This document shows, piece by piece, positions 55,221-64,000 of a stretch of DNA of 64,000 nt. The stretch covers positions 2,356,001 through 2,420,000 of the forward strand of contig NZ_OZ242344.1 in the NCBI RefSeq assembly GCF_965208485.1, in the 5' to 3' direction. This DNA is from Poriferisodalis sp965208485. GTDB taxonomy: Bacteria > Actinomycetota > Acidimicrobiia > Acidimicrobiales > Poriferisodalaceae. The number at the start of each line of letters is the position of its first letter. The first letter of the stretch is position 1. The position numbers were made by a program, and so were the translations under genes. The notes below the pieces were generated by a model. That model worked only from the letters and a program-made list of their open reading frames with translations, searched no databases and was not told where the DNA came from.

Positions 55221-58076
55221 TTGATCGGCGGGTCTGAATTGGATCAGTACCTTCTTTTCGCGATCATCGGTTTGGGATCGGGCTGTCTCTACGCGGCACT
55301 GTCGATGGGCCTGGTCATCACCTACCGGGGCACCGGCATCATCAACTTCGCCACCGGCGCGATGGCGATGTGGGGGGCGTACGTCTACGACGAGCTCAGC
55401 GACACCGGCGATCTCGTGCTGCCGGTGGTGCTCATTCGCAGCCGCATCGGCCTCGGAGGCAGCTCTGGCAGCGTGCCCTTCGGGGTCGCCCTCATCCTCG
55501 CAGTGCTGTCGTGCAGCCTCGTCGGGCTGATGGTGCACTTCTTGGTCTTCCGGCCGCTCCGACGAGCCCCGATCCTCGCCCGCGTGGTCGCTTCGGTGGG
55601 CGTGCTGCTGGTCATCCAGGCACTGATCGTGATGCACTTCACGAGCACCGCCCGCGTCGTCGCCCCGATCCTTCCCAACGAGCCGGTGAGCTTCGCCGGC
55701 GCCAGCTTCTCTCGCGACCGCCTCTGGCTCACTGCCGTCGTGCTGCTGACCGCCGCGGCGGCCTGGGCGTGGTTCCGCTTCACGCGCCTGGGGCTTGCGA
55801 CGCGGGCCTCCACTGAGAACGAACGGGCGGTCAGCTTGGCCCGCTACTCGCCGCAGGTGCTGGCCGGCTCGACGTGGGTGCTGTCGAGCACCGTCGTCGG
55901 CTTCCTGCTGATCATGGCCTCGCCGATCGTCTCGCTCAGCCCGTTGACCTACCTGTCGATCGTCCCGGCACTCGCCGCGGCGGTCATCGGCCGGCTGCTG
56001 TCCATCGCCGTCACCGTGACGGCAGCGTTCGGGCTCGGCATCTTCCAGTCGATCGTCGTGTACCAGACCACCAATCCGTGGTGGCCCGACTGGGCGATCA
56101 CTGGCATCCCCGATGCGCTGCCGTTCGGGGTCATCGTGATCGCCCTGTTCGGCATGGGCCACACCCTGCCGACCCGTGGCGCCGTCGAGGCCGATGCCCT
56201 GCCCGAGGTCATCCGGCCGAAGATGCGGCCCAGCGTGATCGCCTCGGCCGTGGTGGCGGCCGGAGTGCTGACCGCCGTGGCGCAGGGCAGCTACCGCATC
56301 GGGATCATGACCAGCATGATCATGACGATCGTCATGCTGTCGCTGGTGGTCCTGACCGGTCTCGTCGGCCAGATATCGCTCGCCCAGGCCGCCATCGCGG
56401 GGGCTGCGGGATTCGCGCTCAGCAAGCTGGGCGATTCGCTCGGCATCCCGTTCCCCATCTCGCTGCTGGCGGCAGCGCTGCTGGCCACCGCCTTCGGGCT
56501 CGTGGTGGGCGTCTCCGCCCTGCGCATCCGCGGCGCACAGCTCGCGGTCGTCACGCTGGCCGGTGCGGTCGCGCTTGAGGAATTCGTGTTCCGCAACACT
56601 GCCATCACCGGCCTGTACGGCAACCCCATATCCGGCCCGTCGCTGTTCGGGGCGAACCTCAGCATTCGCGAGGGCAGGAACTTTGCCCGCATGGAGTTCG
56701 GCTTCCTGGTGCTGGCCGTGGTGACCGTGTGCGCCATCGCGGTCGGGAACCTGGCGCGCAGTGCGACAGGCCGCCGGTTCCTGGCTGTCCGGTCCAACGA
56801 GCGAGCGGGCGCATCGGTCGGCATCAACGTTGCGGGGACCAAGATGCTGGCATTCGCGCTCGCGTCGTTCCTCGCAGGCGTGGGCGGCGCGTTCATCGGC
56901 TACAGCCGGGGCCAGCTTTCCGCAGAGAGCTTCGCGGTGCTCATCGGCCTGAGCTTCCTGGCGCTGGCCTACCTGTGCGGCATCACGAGCGTTCCCGGAG
57001 CGATCATCGCCGGGCTGTTCGCCCCGCTCGGCATCGTCTACATCACCGCCGACCGGATCGCCGAGCTGGGGCGCTGGTACCAGCTCGTGGCCGGCGTTGC
57101 ACTGGTGGCAACTGCGATCTTCTTCCCCGAAGGCGTCGCCGGCGCGTACCGGCAGAACCTCGCTCGCTGGCGAGCACTGCGCTCACGAAGGCGGGCCCGG
57201 GCCGAGGCCCGCGAGCGCAGCGATCTCGCTTCGGTGCCCACCGAGCCTGCCCTCGGGGCGCCCGGCGAGACGGTTCGCCTGTCGGAGTATCGACGCAAGG
57301 AGCGGCAGCGGAGCTTCGAGGATGCGCCGGTCGTGCTGGCTGCTGAGGGCCTCACCGTGCGCTTCGGCGGGCTGAAAGCGCTGGACCAGGTGTCGCTGCG
57401 AGTCCGCGAGGGCGAGATCGTGGGATTGATCGGCCCCAATGGCGCCGGCAAGACGACGCTCATCGATGCGCTGACCGGGTTCGTCCCGTCTCGCGGACAC
57501 GTCACCTTCTGCGATGAACGGCTCTCCCGCGAAGCGCCCCATGTGCGCGCCCAGCGGGGGCTGGCCCGCACATGGCAGTCGCTGGAGCTCTTCGATGACC
57601 TGACCGTGCGGGAGAACGTGCAGGTCGCCGCCGAGCGGTCCTCGATGCGCTCTGTGCTGGCCGATCTCGTCATACCCGAACGGCCGGCGGACACCTCGCG
57701 GGTCGACGCCGCGATGCAGATCGTCGGCCTGACCGCAGACACCGGGATGCGACCTGCCAACCTCCCGCTCGGCAGCCAGAAGCTGGTCGGCGTCGCACGG
57801 GCCCTGGCATCGCAACCTCGGGTGATGCTCGCCGACGAGCCTGCCGCGGGATTGACCACCGCAGAGAGCATCGCTCTGGGCGTTCGACTGCTGGATGTGG
57901 CGTCGGAGGGAGTGTCGATCCTGCTGATCGACCACGACATGAACCTCGTGCTCGACATCTGCGACTACATCTACGTGCTCGACTTCGGTCAGGTCATCGC
58001 GGAGGGCACGCCAGCAGAGATACGGACCAACGAGGCGGTCATCGACGCGTACCTCGGCACGGGCGCCCACACATGA
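55221..58076 (+). CDS. Fused LivH-LivM-LivG transporter protein
   Basis: A single 951-residue polypeptide combining three normally separate HAAT transporter subunits. Residues about 1-330: LivH-type permease (GLVITYRGTGIINFATGAMA). Residues about 370-640: LivM-type permease (GLVGQISLAQAAIAGAAGFA and RSNERAGASVGIN). Residues about 645-690: charged linker. Residues about 695-951: LivG-type ATPase with GLIGPNGAGKTTLIDAL, LPLGSQKLVGVARAL (signature) and VMLADEPAAGL, ending in the LivG form LDFGQVIAEGTPAEI. The start is TTG 55221 or TTG 55239; the latter is close to a GGCGGG ribosome-binding-like stretch. With LivF and the receptor it makes a complete importer from three genes. Confidence 0.92.
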   Translation: MIGGSELDQYLLFAIIGLGSGCLYAALSMGLVITYRGTGIINFATGAMAMWGAYVYDELSDTGDLVLPVVLIRSRIGLGGSSGSVPFGVALILAVLSCSLVGLMVHFLVFRPLRRAPILARVVASVGVLLVIQALIVMHFTSTARVVAPILPNEPVSFAGASFSRDRLWLTAVVLLTAAAAWAWFRFTRLGLATRASTENERAVSLARYSPQVLAGSTWVLSSTVVGFLLIMASPIVSLSPLTYLSIVPALAAAVIGRLLSIAVTVTAAFGLGIFQSIVVYQTTNPWWPDWAITGIPDALPFGVIVIALFGMGHTLPTRGAVEADALPEVIRPKMRPSVIASAVVAAGVLTAVAQGSYRIGIMTSMIMTIVMLSLVVLTGLVGQISLAQAAIAGAAGFALSKLGDSLGIPFPISLLAAALLATAFGLVVGVSALRIRGAQLAVVTLAGAVALEEFVFRNTAITGLYGNPISGPSLFGANLSIREGRNFARMEFGFLVLAVVTVCAIAVGNLARSATGRRFLAVRSNERAGASVGINVAGTKMLAFALASFLAGVGGAFIGYSRGQLSAESFAVLIGLSFLALAYLCGITSVPGAIIAGLFAPLGIVYITADRIAELGRWYQLVAGVALVATAIFFPEGVAGAYRQNLARWRALRSRRRARAEARERSDLASVPTEPALGAPGETVRLSEYRRKERQRSFEDAPVVLAAEGLTVRFGGLKALDQVSLRVREGEIVGLIGPNGAGKTTLIDALTGFVPSRGHVTFCDERLSREAPHVRAQRGLARTWQSLELFDDLTVRENVQVAAERSSMRSVLADLVIPERPADTSRVDAAMQIVGLTADTGMRPANLPLGSQKLVGVARALASQPRVMLADEPAAGLTTAESIALGVRLLDVASEGVSILLIDHDMNLVLDICDYIYVLDFGQVIAEGTPAEIRTNEAVIDAYLGTGAHT

Positions 58077-58123
58077 GCGGCGCCACACAGGGCTGACGAC
58101 CAGAGCTTCCGCTCTCGTCCCCA

Positions 58124-58138
58124 GCCTCTCTTCGAGGC
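58124..58138 (+). terminator. Possible terminator hairpin after the transporter operon
   Basis: GCCTC-TCTTC-GAGGC followed by AGATTT lies about 50 bases after the fused transporter stop. A smaller AGAGC-TTCC-GCTCT stem precedes it at 58,103. Both are short, so the call is tentative; the facing gene at 58,175 ends nearby and could share it. Confidence 0.35.
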
Positions 58139-58174
58139 AGATTTGCGGGCCGCTCGGACTCGTGGCTCAGCCTC

Positions 58175-60073
58175 TCAGGCGGTCCCGGTGTCGGGGCGCC
58201 GCGCGACGGCTGCTGCAATCAGCAGCGTGACGATCACGGCCACGATGCCGAGCACGAGCACAATTACCCGCGCATCGGGCTCGTTCGCATCGGGATCCAG
58301 AGCGGCGGCGTCCTGAAGCACATCGTCGAGCAATGCGTCGAGATCGGCTTGCACGGCGAAACTCGCTTGACGGCTCGACGCGATCAGCTCGGCTTCTTGA
58401 GCGATCAGGGGAAGCCTGTGCCGGAGTGAATCGAAGAGGTTGTCATCCCCATTGCCCATGGCGATGAACTGGCGTGCCAGCGGAGCCAATTGAGGGTGCA
58501 CCTCGGCTCCGCCCTCTCGCTCCAGGTACGCAATGCTCGTCTCCAGACGGTGTGCCGCCGTGGCAAATCTCTCCTCGGCTTCGGCGATCAATGTCGGTTC
58601 GGAAATAACAAACGTGATGATGAACCCTGAGAAGGTTCGGAAGAGCGAGCTGAAGACGAGCGTGAGGTGCCGGTACCGCGTGAGCTCGGAGTGCGACAGC
58701 GGATCCGAATCGGCCGGCACGCTGTCGGCGAACTCGCTCCTTCCGGTCAGCATGTAATAGAGCTGGTTGTCGAGACTCGAGACGACCGCAGGCCGCAGTT
58801 GGTAGTCGAAGAACGCCCTCAGCTGCGCCCGTTGACCTTCAGCGGCCTGCAGTGCTCCTACGAGGTCCGGGCGGCCATCGTGGATGTGCTCGACGTCCGC
58901 CTGCATCTGGTCGACCGAGGTGCGCATCCGGACAACGGCGTCACTGTGACCTGCGGCATCGAGGACGTCCAGGTTCTGGCGGATGCCGGAAACATCGGCT
59001 TCCGCAGCGTCGCTGGCAGCCGGCAGTTCTCCCAGCGGCGTCGTCGGGGTGCTTCTGGCGGCGGACGCGGCGGTGACCGAGCCCAGGTGCCGATCGGCGG
59101 CCAACGCCGCATTCAGCACTTCGGCGGTCTCGCTGTATCCATCGACCGCTCCGATGCTGCCGACCGCTTCAGACAGCAGCATCGCGGCCTGCGCCTGCAG
59201 TGACGCCAAGGTCTGGTTGAGGGCAGCGATGTTCCGTGCTTCCTGCGCGCCCGAACCCAAGCGGACCTTCATCAAGTCGATCATGTTCGCATCGCCGTAG
59301 GCGGCGTCCACCAGGCCACGAGAGAGCGGAATCAGCGCAGGGTCAAGGTCTTGGCGGGTGTCTTCAGCGAAAACCTCGAGGCTGTCGGAGAGTTGGTACA
59401 TCACGAGATCGATGTTCTCTTCGACCGTCGCGACGAAGGCGATGTTCGGTTGCCTCGCCGCGACCTCAAGCAGGACCGATCCTTGGTCGACCTGTTGCGT
59501 CAGAAGCGCGAGGCGCGAATATCGCAGCAGGTCATCGGGAGCGACGGCATCGCTGTCATCGGTGATCAAGCCGTAGAACACGTCATCCTCGCTCGCCACC
59601 GCTGCGGGCAGGAGCTCCCAATTGGTGGTCGCGATGATCTCTTGCCGGCGCCGTTCTGATTCTCGGAGTACGTCGGCAAGCTGCGGGCGACCGTCTTCGA
59701 TCGCCGACGCTCTGCTCACCAGTTCATCGGTCAGCTCGCGCATCTCCGCCGCAGCCTGCCCGTAGCCGGCGCTCTCCAGAACATCAAGCTGTCCGTGCAG
59801 CGTTTCGGCGGCAGCGTCCAGGGACGCTCGGGACTCAGCCAACGCCTCCGGTGTCATTCCTCTGTGAGTTCTTGCCGCGGCGCCGTCCGCTAAGGCCTTC
59901 ACCTCTCGCACGACTGCCAGCGCCGTCACTACCGCGCCGATGTCGGGTTCGTCGGATGTCTGGGTGTCTGAGTCCCCGGCGACAACCCAGCCCACAGCCG
60001 TGCTCGCAGCGATGACTGCAAAGACGACCAGCGTGATCGTCGCGAGCCTGGCCGACACTCGGAATCGGCCCAT
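58175..60073 (-). CDS. Two-block helical sensor-like membrane protein without output domain
   Basis: A 632-residue protein with one transmembrane helix near the N-terminus (about 12-34) and one near the C-terminus (about 605-626), enclosing a large outer domain of two related halves. Half one has LDVLESAGYGQAAAEMREL, IEDGRPQLADVLRESERRR and ITDDSDAVAPDDLLRYSRLA; half two has LDVLDAAGHSDAVVRMR, IHDGRPDLVGALQAAEGQR and SDPLSHSELTRYRHLT. The style resembles the helical sensor regions (NIT- or TorS-like) of histidine kinases and chemoreceptors, but the C-terminus is only RRPDTGTA, with no HAMP, kinase or methylation domain. It is coupled (one-base overlap) to the binding-protein gene at 60,073, so it probably senses through that receptor. 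Confidence 0.75.
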   Translation of the reverse strand: MGRFRVSARLATITLVVFAVIAASTAVGWVVAGDSDTQTSDEPDIGAVVTALAVVREVKALADGAAARTHRGMTPEALAESRASLDAAAETLHGQLDVLESAGYGQAAAEMRELTDELVSRASAIEDGRPQLADVLRESERRRQEIIATTNWELLPAAVASEDDVFYGLITDDSDAVAPDDLLRYSRLALLTQQVDQGSVLLEVAARQPNIAFVATVEENIDLVMYQLSDSLEVFAEDTRQDLDPALIPLSRGLVDAAYGDANMIDLMKVRLGSGAQEARNIAALNQTLASLQAQAAMLLSEAVGSIGAVDGYSETAEVLNAALAADRHLGSVTAASAARSTPTTPLGELPAASDAAEADVSGIRQNLDVLDAAGHSDAVVRMRTSVDQMQADVEHIHDGRPDLVGALQAAEGQRAQLRAFFDYQLRPAVVSSLDNQLYYMLTGRSEFADSVPADSDPLSHSELTRYRHLTLVFSSLFRTFSGFIITFVISEPTLIAEAEERFATAAHRLETSIAYLEREGGAEVHPQLAPLARQFIAMGNGDDNLFDSLRHRLPLIAQEAELIASSRQASFAVQADLDALLDDVLQDAAALDPDANEPDARVIVLVLGIVAVIVTLLIAAAVARRPDTGTA

Positions 60074-61335
60074 TACTGCGTGTCTCCCAGATCGGCCACC
60101 TGCACGAACTTGCCCTCATCGTTGATCACCGTGAGGAGCACTTCGTCAGAGCCTTGGTTGTCGCCCGGTCCGTAGTTCAGGCTGACACCGGCGAGGTCGA
60201 TGGACTGCAATTCGGTGAAGGCACCCAGGAAGCACGCACGAGTCAATTCCTCGTCGCACGCTTCGAGTGCGACGATGGCCAATCGTCCCGCCAAGTACCC
60301 CTCCAACGAGACGAACCCCGGTGCGGCGTCCGGGTCGATCTCACTGAGCGCCGAGCGATAGTCCGCGACGACCGGCGTGTCGGCGTCATCTGGGATCGGC
60401 ACCACTTGGGTGACGTACACGCCAGGTGCATCGTCTCCCAGCTCCTGCGCCAGCGCGTTGCTGCCCACGAACGAGACCGCCATGAAGACGGGATCGACGT
60501 CGGTGCGAAGCAGCTGGATCGCCTTGGCCACCGGCTGGTAGGCGCCGATGAAGATGACCGCTTCGGGCTGTGCGGCTGCGATGTGGAACACTGCGGACTT
60601 CACGGCACTGGAGTTGCGCTCGTAGTACCAGGTGGCAGCCGGTGCGAGTCCCCGCTTGTCCAGGGCTTCGGTCACCCCGTTCAGGCCGGACTGGCCATAG
60701 GAGTCGTTCTGGTACATCACCGCGACCTTGGTGACCCCGAGGTCGGAGGTGAGGCGCTCCACCATGTGCTCGGTCTCCTGCGCATAGGAGGCCCGCAGAT
60801 TGACCACCGAATTCAGATCGGGATCCCGCAAGAAGCCAGCGCCGGTGAACGGCGCCACGAACGGCACCGCCCGCGACTCCGCGAGTGGAACGGCAGAGCG
60901 CGAAGTCGGCGTGCCCACCTCCCCGATCAGCGCGAACACCCGCTCTTTGGCGATCAGGTCACGCGTGTTCGCGAAAGCAAAGCCCGGTTCATACCTGTCG
61001 TCCAACGTGACCAGTTCGAGCATGCGGCCATGAACCCCGCCTGCTTGGTTCTGCTCAGCGAAGGCAGCCTCGATGCCCAACCGCATCGCCTGCCCCAACG
61101 CCTGTGCCGGACCGCTGAACGCCGCGGACTGCCCGAACAGCACACGGTCATCGAAGACGCCCGGGTTCACGGGAGCATCTGCCATCGGTGCTGTGGTCGG
61201 CGCAGGCGCCTCGGCCGTCGGAGCATCATCCGGCGCCATGCCGGTGCATGCTGCTGCCAACAGGATGGCCACGCCCACGACCAAGGCTGCCAACCCTCGA
61301 CTTCTAGGGAGGGGATTGGCCATGGCGTTGGTCAT
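60073..61335 (-). CDS. Substrate-binding lipoprotein (LivK/AmiC-like) paired with the sensor-like protein
   Basis: A 420-residue lipoprotein. The signal peptide ends LLAAAC, followed by a short P, T, A-rich linker and a type I binding fold (VLFGQSAAFSGPAQALGQAMRLGIEAAF, then VALIGEVGTPTS-like FALIGEVGTPTS). The long extension and the Peripla_BP_6 pattern are shared with the receptor at 53,845, but sequence identity looks low. It precedes the sensor-like gene with a one-base stop/start overlap and lacks its own permease, so it may be a signalling receptor rather than a transporter component. Confidence 0.88.
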   Translation of the reverse strand: MTNAMANPLPRSRGLAALVVGVAILLAAACTGMAPDDAPTAEAPAPTTAPMADAPVNPGVFDDRVLFGQSAAFSGPAQALGQAMRLGIEAAFAEQNQAGGVHGRMLELVTLDDRYEPGFAFANTRDLIAKERVFALIGEVGTPTSRSAVPLAESRAVPFVAPFTGAGFLRDPDLNSVVNLRASYAQETEHMVERLTSDLGVTKVAVMYQNDSYGQSGLNGVTEALDKRGLAPAATWYYERNSSAVKSAVFHIAAAQPEAVIFIGAYQPVAKAIQLLRTDVDPVFMAVSFVGSNALAQELGDDAPGVYVTQVVPIPDDADTPVVADYRSALSEIDPDAAPGFVSLEGYLAGRLAIVALEACDEELTRACFLGAFTELQSIDLAGVSLNYGPGDNQGSDEVLLTVINDEGKFVQVADLGDTQ

Positions 61336-61369
61336 AGCGTCTTTCCTTTGGCGAGAGTCGCGAGAGCGT

Positions 61370-61402
61370 CCCGTCGATCAATGGGCCGAGAGAATCGACG
61401 GG
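61370..61402. promoter_or_regulatory. 9-bp inverted repeat upstream of the receptor-sensor pair
   Basis: CCCGTCGAT (61370-61378) and ATCGACGGG (61394-61402) are perfect inverse copies with a 15-base spacer, 35 to 67 bases upstream of the receptor ATG on the minus strand. The position suits an operator or a 5'-leader hairpin. A second, weaker pair (GATGTGC/GCACATC, 61457-61479) lies just after the next gene's stop and might end its transcript. Confidence 0.45.
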
Positions 61403-61501
61403 TCGTGTGAGCGTAAACCAAACTCGGTCAACTGTTGAAATCGCGTGCGCTATCTGGATGTGCGCCGTGGTGGCACATCTCTGGCGTCCGGTGGTTGAGA
61501 T

Positions 61502-63898
61502 CTAGCAGGAAGCGCGTGCTGCGGCGATTGCTGCGTGTATTCGTGCCGGGCTCAGGGGGAGGTCGTCGATGGTGACGCCCAGCGGCGCGAGCGCGTCGCA
61601 CACTGCGTTGGCGATCGCGGCGTAGGGGCCGAGTGTGCCGCCCTCGCCCACGCCGCGGATCTGATTCAGATTGTGCGCCGGATCGGCGATGTGACCGAGC
61701 TCGATCGAGGGCATCCGGTCGGCGGTGATGGCCAAGTAGTCCATGAAGCTGCCGGTGAGCAGCTGACCCGCGCCGTCATAGACGAAGTGCTCCAGCAGCG
61801 TGCCGCCTACGCCTTGCGCGATCGCGCCATGCGCCTGACCCTCCACGACCATGGGGTTGATCACCCTGCCGGTGTCCTCCACGCACACGATGCGCTGCAA
61901 CGCCACGTCGCCGGTGTCGAGATCCACCTCGACGATGGCGACCTGTGCCCCGGCGGCAAAGGTGCCGGTCATCGGGTCGTAGAAGCGCATCGCCTCCAGC
62001 CCGGGTTCGACGCCCGGCGGGAGCCGTTGCGGTTCGAAGTAGGCCACGTGGGCTACCTCACCCAGCGTGACACCGACCGCAGGTGCGTCGGCGGTGTGGA
62101 CGAACCCGTCGTCGACGGTCAGCCAATCGGGCTCGGCTTCCAGCAAGTGCGCCGCGATCGTGAGCACTTTCGCGCGCACGGCACGGGCTGCCAATGTGGC
62201 GGCGCCCGAGCCGATGACTCCTTGGCGGCTGGCGAATGCACCCATCCCGAATGAGATGCGGTCCGTGTCGCCCATCTCCACGCTCACCGATTCGACGCCG
62301 ACGCCGAGTTCGGCGGCAACCACTTGGGCCATGGTGGTCTCGAGGCCCTGACCTTGGGAGGTAACGCCCATGGCAACGCTGACCGCACCGGATGGGTCGA
62401 TGCGCACCTCGGCCGATTCGTGCCCCGTGCGGAACGGCAGCCTGGGTCCCGCAGAGGCCTTCTGGCCCAACCCGGTCAGCTCGTTGTAACAGGCGAAGCC
62501 GATGCCCACCAGACGGCTGTCGCCAGTGCCGCGGGCCGCTTGCTGGGACGAACGGAATCCGTCGTAGTCGGCCAGCTCAGCGGCCTGTTCCAAGCACTCG
62601 AGGTAGGTGCGCGAATCGTGCACCAGCCGCGTGGGCGTCGTATAGGGCAAGTCGTCAGGTACGACCAGGTTCCGACGTCGGATATCGACAGGGTCCATCC
62701 CGAGTTCGGCTGCGGCATCGTCGAGCAGGCGTTCCATCACGAACACGGTGGCTGGCCGGGCCACTCCCCGGTACGGGCCGGTTGGCGTGGTGTTGGTGGC
62801 GACGCCGAGCACCTCGCAGCGGTAGTGGGTGAGCTTGTAGGGACCGGTCAGCAATCCGCCTGCCATGAGCGGCTCGATGCCGGCGGTCCACGGCGGTGAG
62901 CTGTACGCGCCGACGTTGGCGTGCAGGACCGCGTCGACGGCAACCAGCGTGCCGTCGGCATCGAAGCCGGCCCGCACCGTGTAGTGATGGTCGCGGGCAT
63001 GCAGCGCCGTCGCCATGTGCTCGGAGCGAGTCTCGACCCAGCCAACGGGACGGCCCAGCCGTCGGGCGAGCTGGCTCACTGCGACGTCTTCGGGATACAG
63101 GGCGCCCTTGATGCCGAAGCCTCCGCCGACGTCGCCGACCACCATGCGCACTGCGCTGTCGGGCACGTCGAGCACCTCGGCTATGCCGCTGCGATGCAGG
63201 TAGGGCACCTGCGAGGTGGCGTGCAATGTGAGCTTGGTGCCGCCGCGCTCCCAGATCGCGACCGCGCCGCGGCCCTCCATCGGCGTGGCCCCGTGCCGGT
63301 TGGTTCGGTAGGTGCGTTCGATGGCCAGGTGCGAGCCCGCAAGCGCCGCATCCACATCCCCCGAATCGAACGTGCGGGTGACGATGAGATTGTCGGGAGC
63401 GATGTCGTGTACCGGTTCGGCGGGATCGGCCGCCGCCGTCACGGCATCGACGTGTACCCCGAGTTCGTCGTAAGTCACCTCCACCAACTCGGCCGCGTCG
63501 ACTGCCGCCGACGGCGTGGCGGCCGCAACGGCGGCCACGGCTTCGCCCTGGTAGCGCACTTTGTCGGCAGCCAGCACCGGTTGGGGGGTGTTCACGTGCG
63601 TGCGAAGCGCGGACTCGGCCACCAGCACCATGTCGCGAAAGTCAGGGTCGGCGCCGGTGGCGACGTCCACTACCCCGGGGGCGGAGCGTGCCGCTGCGAC
63701 ATCGGTCGAAACGATCCGCGCGTGGGCTACGGGACTGCGCACGAACGCCACAGCAAGCTGGCCGTCGTAGCGGATGTTCGCGATGTAGCGGCCGCGGCCA
63801 CGCAGCAGTCGGTTGTCTTCGCGGCGTGGCACTCGCTTGCCGAATGGGCCGCCTGCCGTGGGCACCGTCTCATCCAGCCGGAATGGCTCGTCTGCCAC
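61502..63898 (-). CDS. Xanthine dehydrogenase/CoxL-type molybdopterin large subunit
   Basis: A 798-residue molybdenum hydroxylase catalytic subunit. N-terminal a/b hammerhead domain: FGKRVPRREDNRLLRGRGRYIANI; Mo-pterin-binding blocks: GVTSQGQGLETTMAQVVAAELGV and GSGAATLAARAVRAKVL; catalytic glutamate context GVGEGGTLGPYAAIANAV near the C-terminus. The active-site loop reads GPYRGVARP, i.e. the form II/xanthine-dehydrogenase type, and lacks the AYxCSFR of true form I CO dehydrogenases. It therefore probably hydroxylates an aldehyde, purine or aromatic substrate. The partner FAD and 2Fe-2S subunits are not in the window; they may lie beyond 64 kb. Confidence 0.92.
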   Translation of the reverse strand: MADEPFRLDETVPTAGGPFGKRVPRREDNRLLRGRGRYIANIRYDGQLAVAFVRSPVAHARIVSTDVAAARSAPGVVDVATGADPDFRDMVLVAESALRTHVNTPQPVLAADKVRYQGEAVAAVAAATPSAAVDAAELVEVTYDELGVHVDAVTAAADPAEPVHDIAPDNLIVTRTFDSGDVDAALAGSHLAIERTYRTNRHGATPMEGRGAVAIWERGGTKLTLHATSQVPYLHRSGIAEVLDVPDSAVRMVVGDVGGGFGIKGALYPEDVAVSQLARRLGRPVGWVETRSEHMATALHARDHHYTVRAGFDADGTLVAVDAVLHANVGAYSSPPWTAGIEPLMAGGLLTGPYKLTHYRCEVLGVATNTTPTGPYRGVARPATVFVMERLLDDAAAELGMDPVDIRRRNLVVPDDLPYTTPTRLVHDSRTYLECLEQAAELADYDGFRSSQQAARGTGDSRLVGIGFACYNELTGLGQKASAGPRLPFRTGHESAEVRIDPSGAVSVAMGVTSQGQGLETTMAQVVAAELGVGVESVSVEMGDTDRISFGMGAFASRQGVIGSGAATLAARAVRAKVLTIAAHLLEAEPDWLTVDDGFVHTADAPAVGVTLGEVAHVAYFEPQRLPPGVEPGLEAMRFYDPMTGTFAAGAQVAIVEVDLDTGDVALQRIVCVEDTGRVINPMVVEGQAHGAIAQGVGGTLLEHFVYDGAGQLLTGSFMDYLAITADRMPSIELGHIADPAHNLNQIRGVGEGGTLGPYAAIANAVCDALAPLGVTIDDLPLSPARIHAAIAAARASC

Positions 63899-63960
63899 CG
63901 GTCATCCTCTCCCGAGCGGTACCCGAGGCACGGGTCTTGCCAGCAGCCTGTCGCGCCGGC

Positions 63961-64000
63961 CTACACCATCGAGTAGCCGCCGTTGACCGAGATAGTCTGA
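63961..64000 (-). CDS. C-terminal end of a probable short-chain dehydrogenase/reductase (partial)
   Basis: The last codons of a minus-strand gene that enters from beyond the window: QTISVNGGYSMV then stop. This ending is typical of SDR oxidoreductases (GQxxxVNGGxxM). Only twelve residues are visible, so the family is likely but not proven. It lies 62 bases upstream of the molybdoenzyme gene on the same strand and may be in its operon. Confidence 0.55.
   Translation of the reverse strand, partial: QTISVNGGYSMV

Noticed and set aside
61502..63898. True carbon monoxide dehydrogenase (form I CoxL)
   Set aside because: The active-site loop is GPYRGVARP and the diagnostic AYxCSFR motif is absent; the medium and small subunits are not seen either.

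Overview
The window is a high-GC chromosomal segment with many GTG/TTG starts, from an actinobacterium. The left edge carries the actinobacterial order FHA-FHA-PP2C phosphatase-RodA/FtsW-PBP. Luciferase-like (LLM) oxidoreductases, a B12 uptake operon and a CO-dehydrogenase-type molybdoenzyme would fit the class Acidimicrobiia, but that placement is inference. The region carries many insertion-sequence remnants and broken genes, and it encodes eukaryote-like repeat proteins (RCC1, LRR, FnIII-like). Both traits are often seen in host-associated lineages.

Layout. 1-3.6 kb (minus): cell-wall elongation and signalling operon, followed by tRNA-Leu(CAG) on the plus strand. 3.8-7.5 kb: alkylation repair genes (ogt, and an ada-alkA fusion with a perfect palindrome upstream) and a DUF4349 membrane protein. 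7.6-9.8 kb: an internally deleted glutaryl-CoA dehydrogenase, an MBL hydrolase and an IS1380 remnant. 9.8-15.2 kb: cobalamin block, with cobQ convergent to a btuF-btuC-btuD-cobO operon that sits behind a cobalamin riboswitch. 15.7-19.1 kb: an ISL3-derived MITE-like element beside an overlapping three-gene cassette that ends in an OLD-like AAA ATPase/TOPRIM protein, a candidate defence system. 19.1-24.3 kb: LLM enzyme, STAS protein, NhaA antiporter and membrane pyrophosphatase. 24.4-28.0 kb: a PIN toxin/Phd-like antitoxin pair, a small hypothetical gene, a sulfatase, and a graveyard of FGGY kinase and sulfatase fragments.

28.0-45.5 kb is the most unusual region. A two-gene module appears three times in tandem: a membrane-anchored RCC1-repeat protein, then a secreted protein. 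In the third copy the secreted partner is a giant subtilisin-FnIII-RCC1-LRR polypeptide that one frameshift splits into two ORFs. The first two copies keep only stubs of the secreted partner. A 3.2 kb nested IS lies between copies A and B, and an ISL3 remnant closes the locus.

46.4-51.7 kb: an intergenic tract with a strong terminator, an MFS transporter, an internally deleted ATPase, and an LLM gene cut by an intact IS5-type element with a TTA target duplication. 51.8-61.3 kb: serine hydrolase, then a branched-chain-amino-acid-type ABC transporter whose two permeases and one ATPase are fused into a single 951-residue protein. Facing it are a two-block sensor-like membrane protein and a second binding protein. 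61.5-64 kb: a xanthine dehydrogenase/CoxL-type large subunit and the last codons of a probable SDR.
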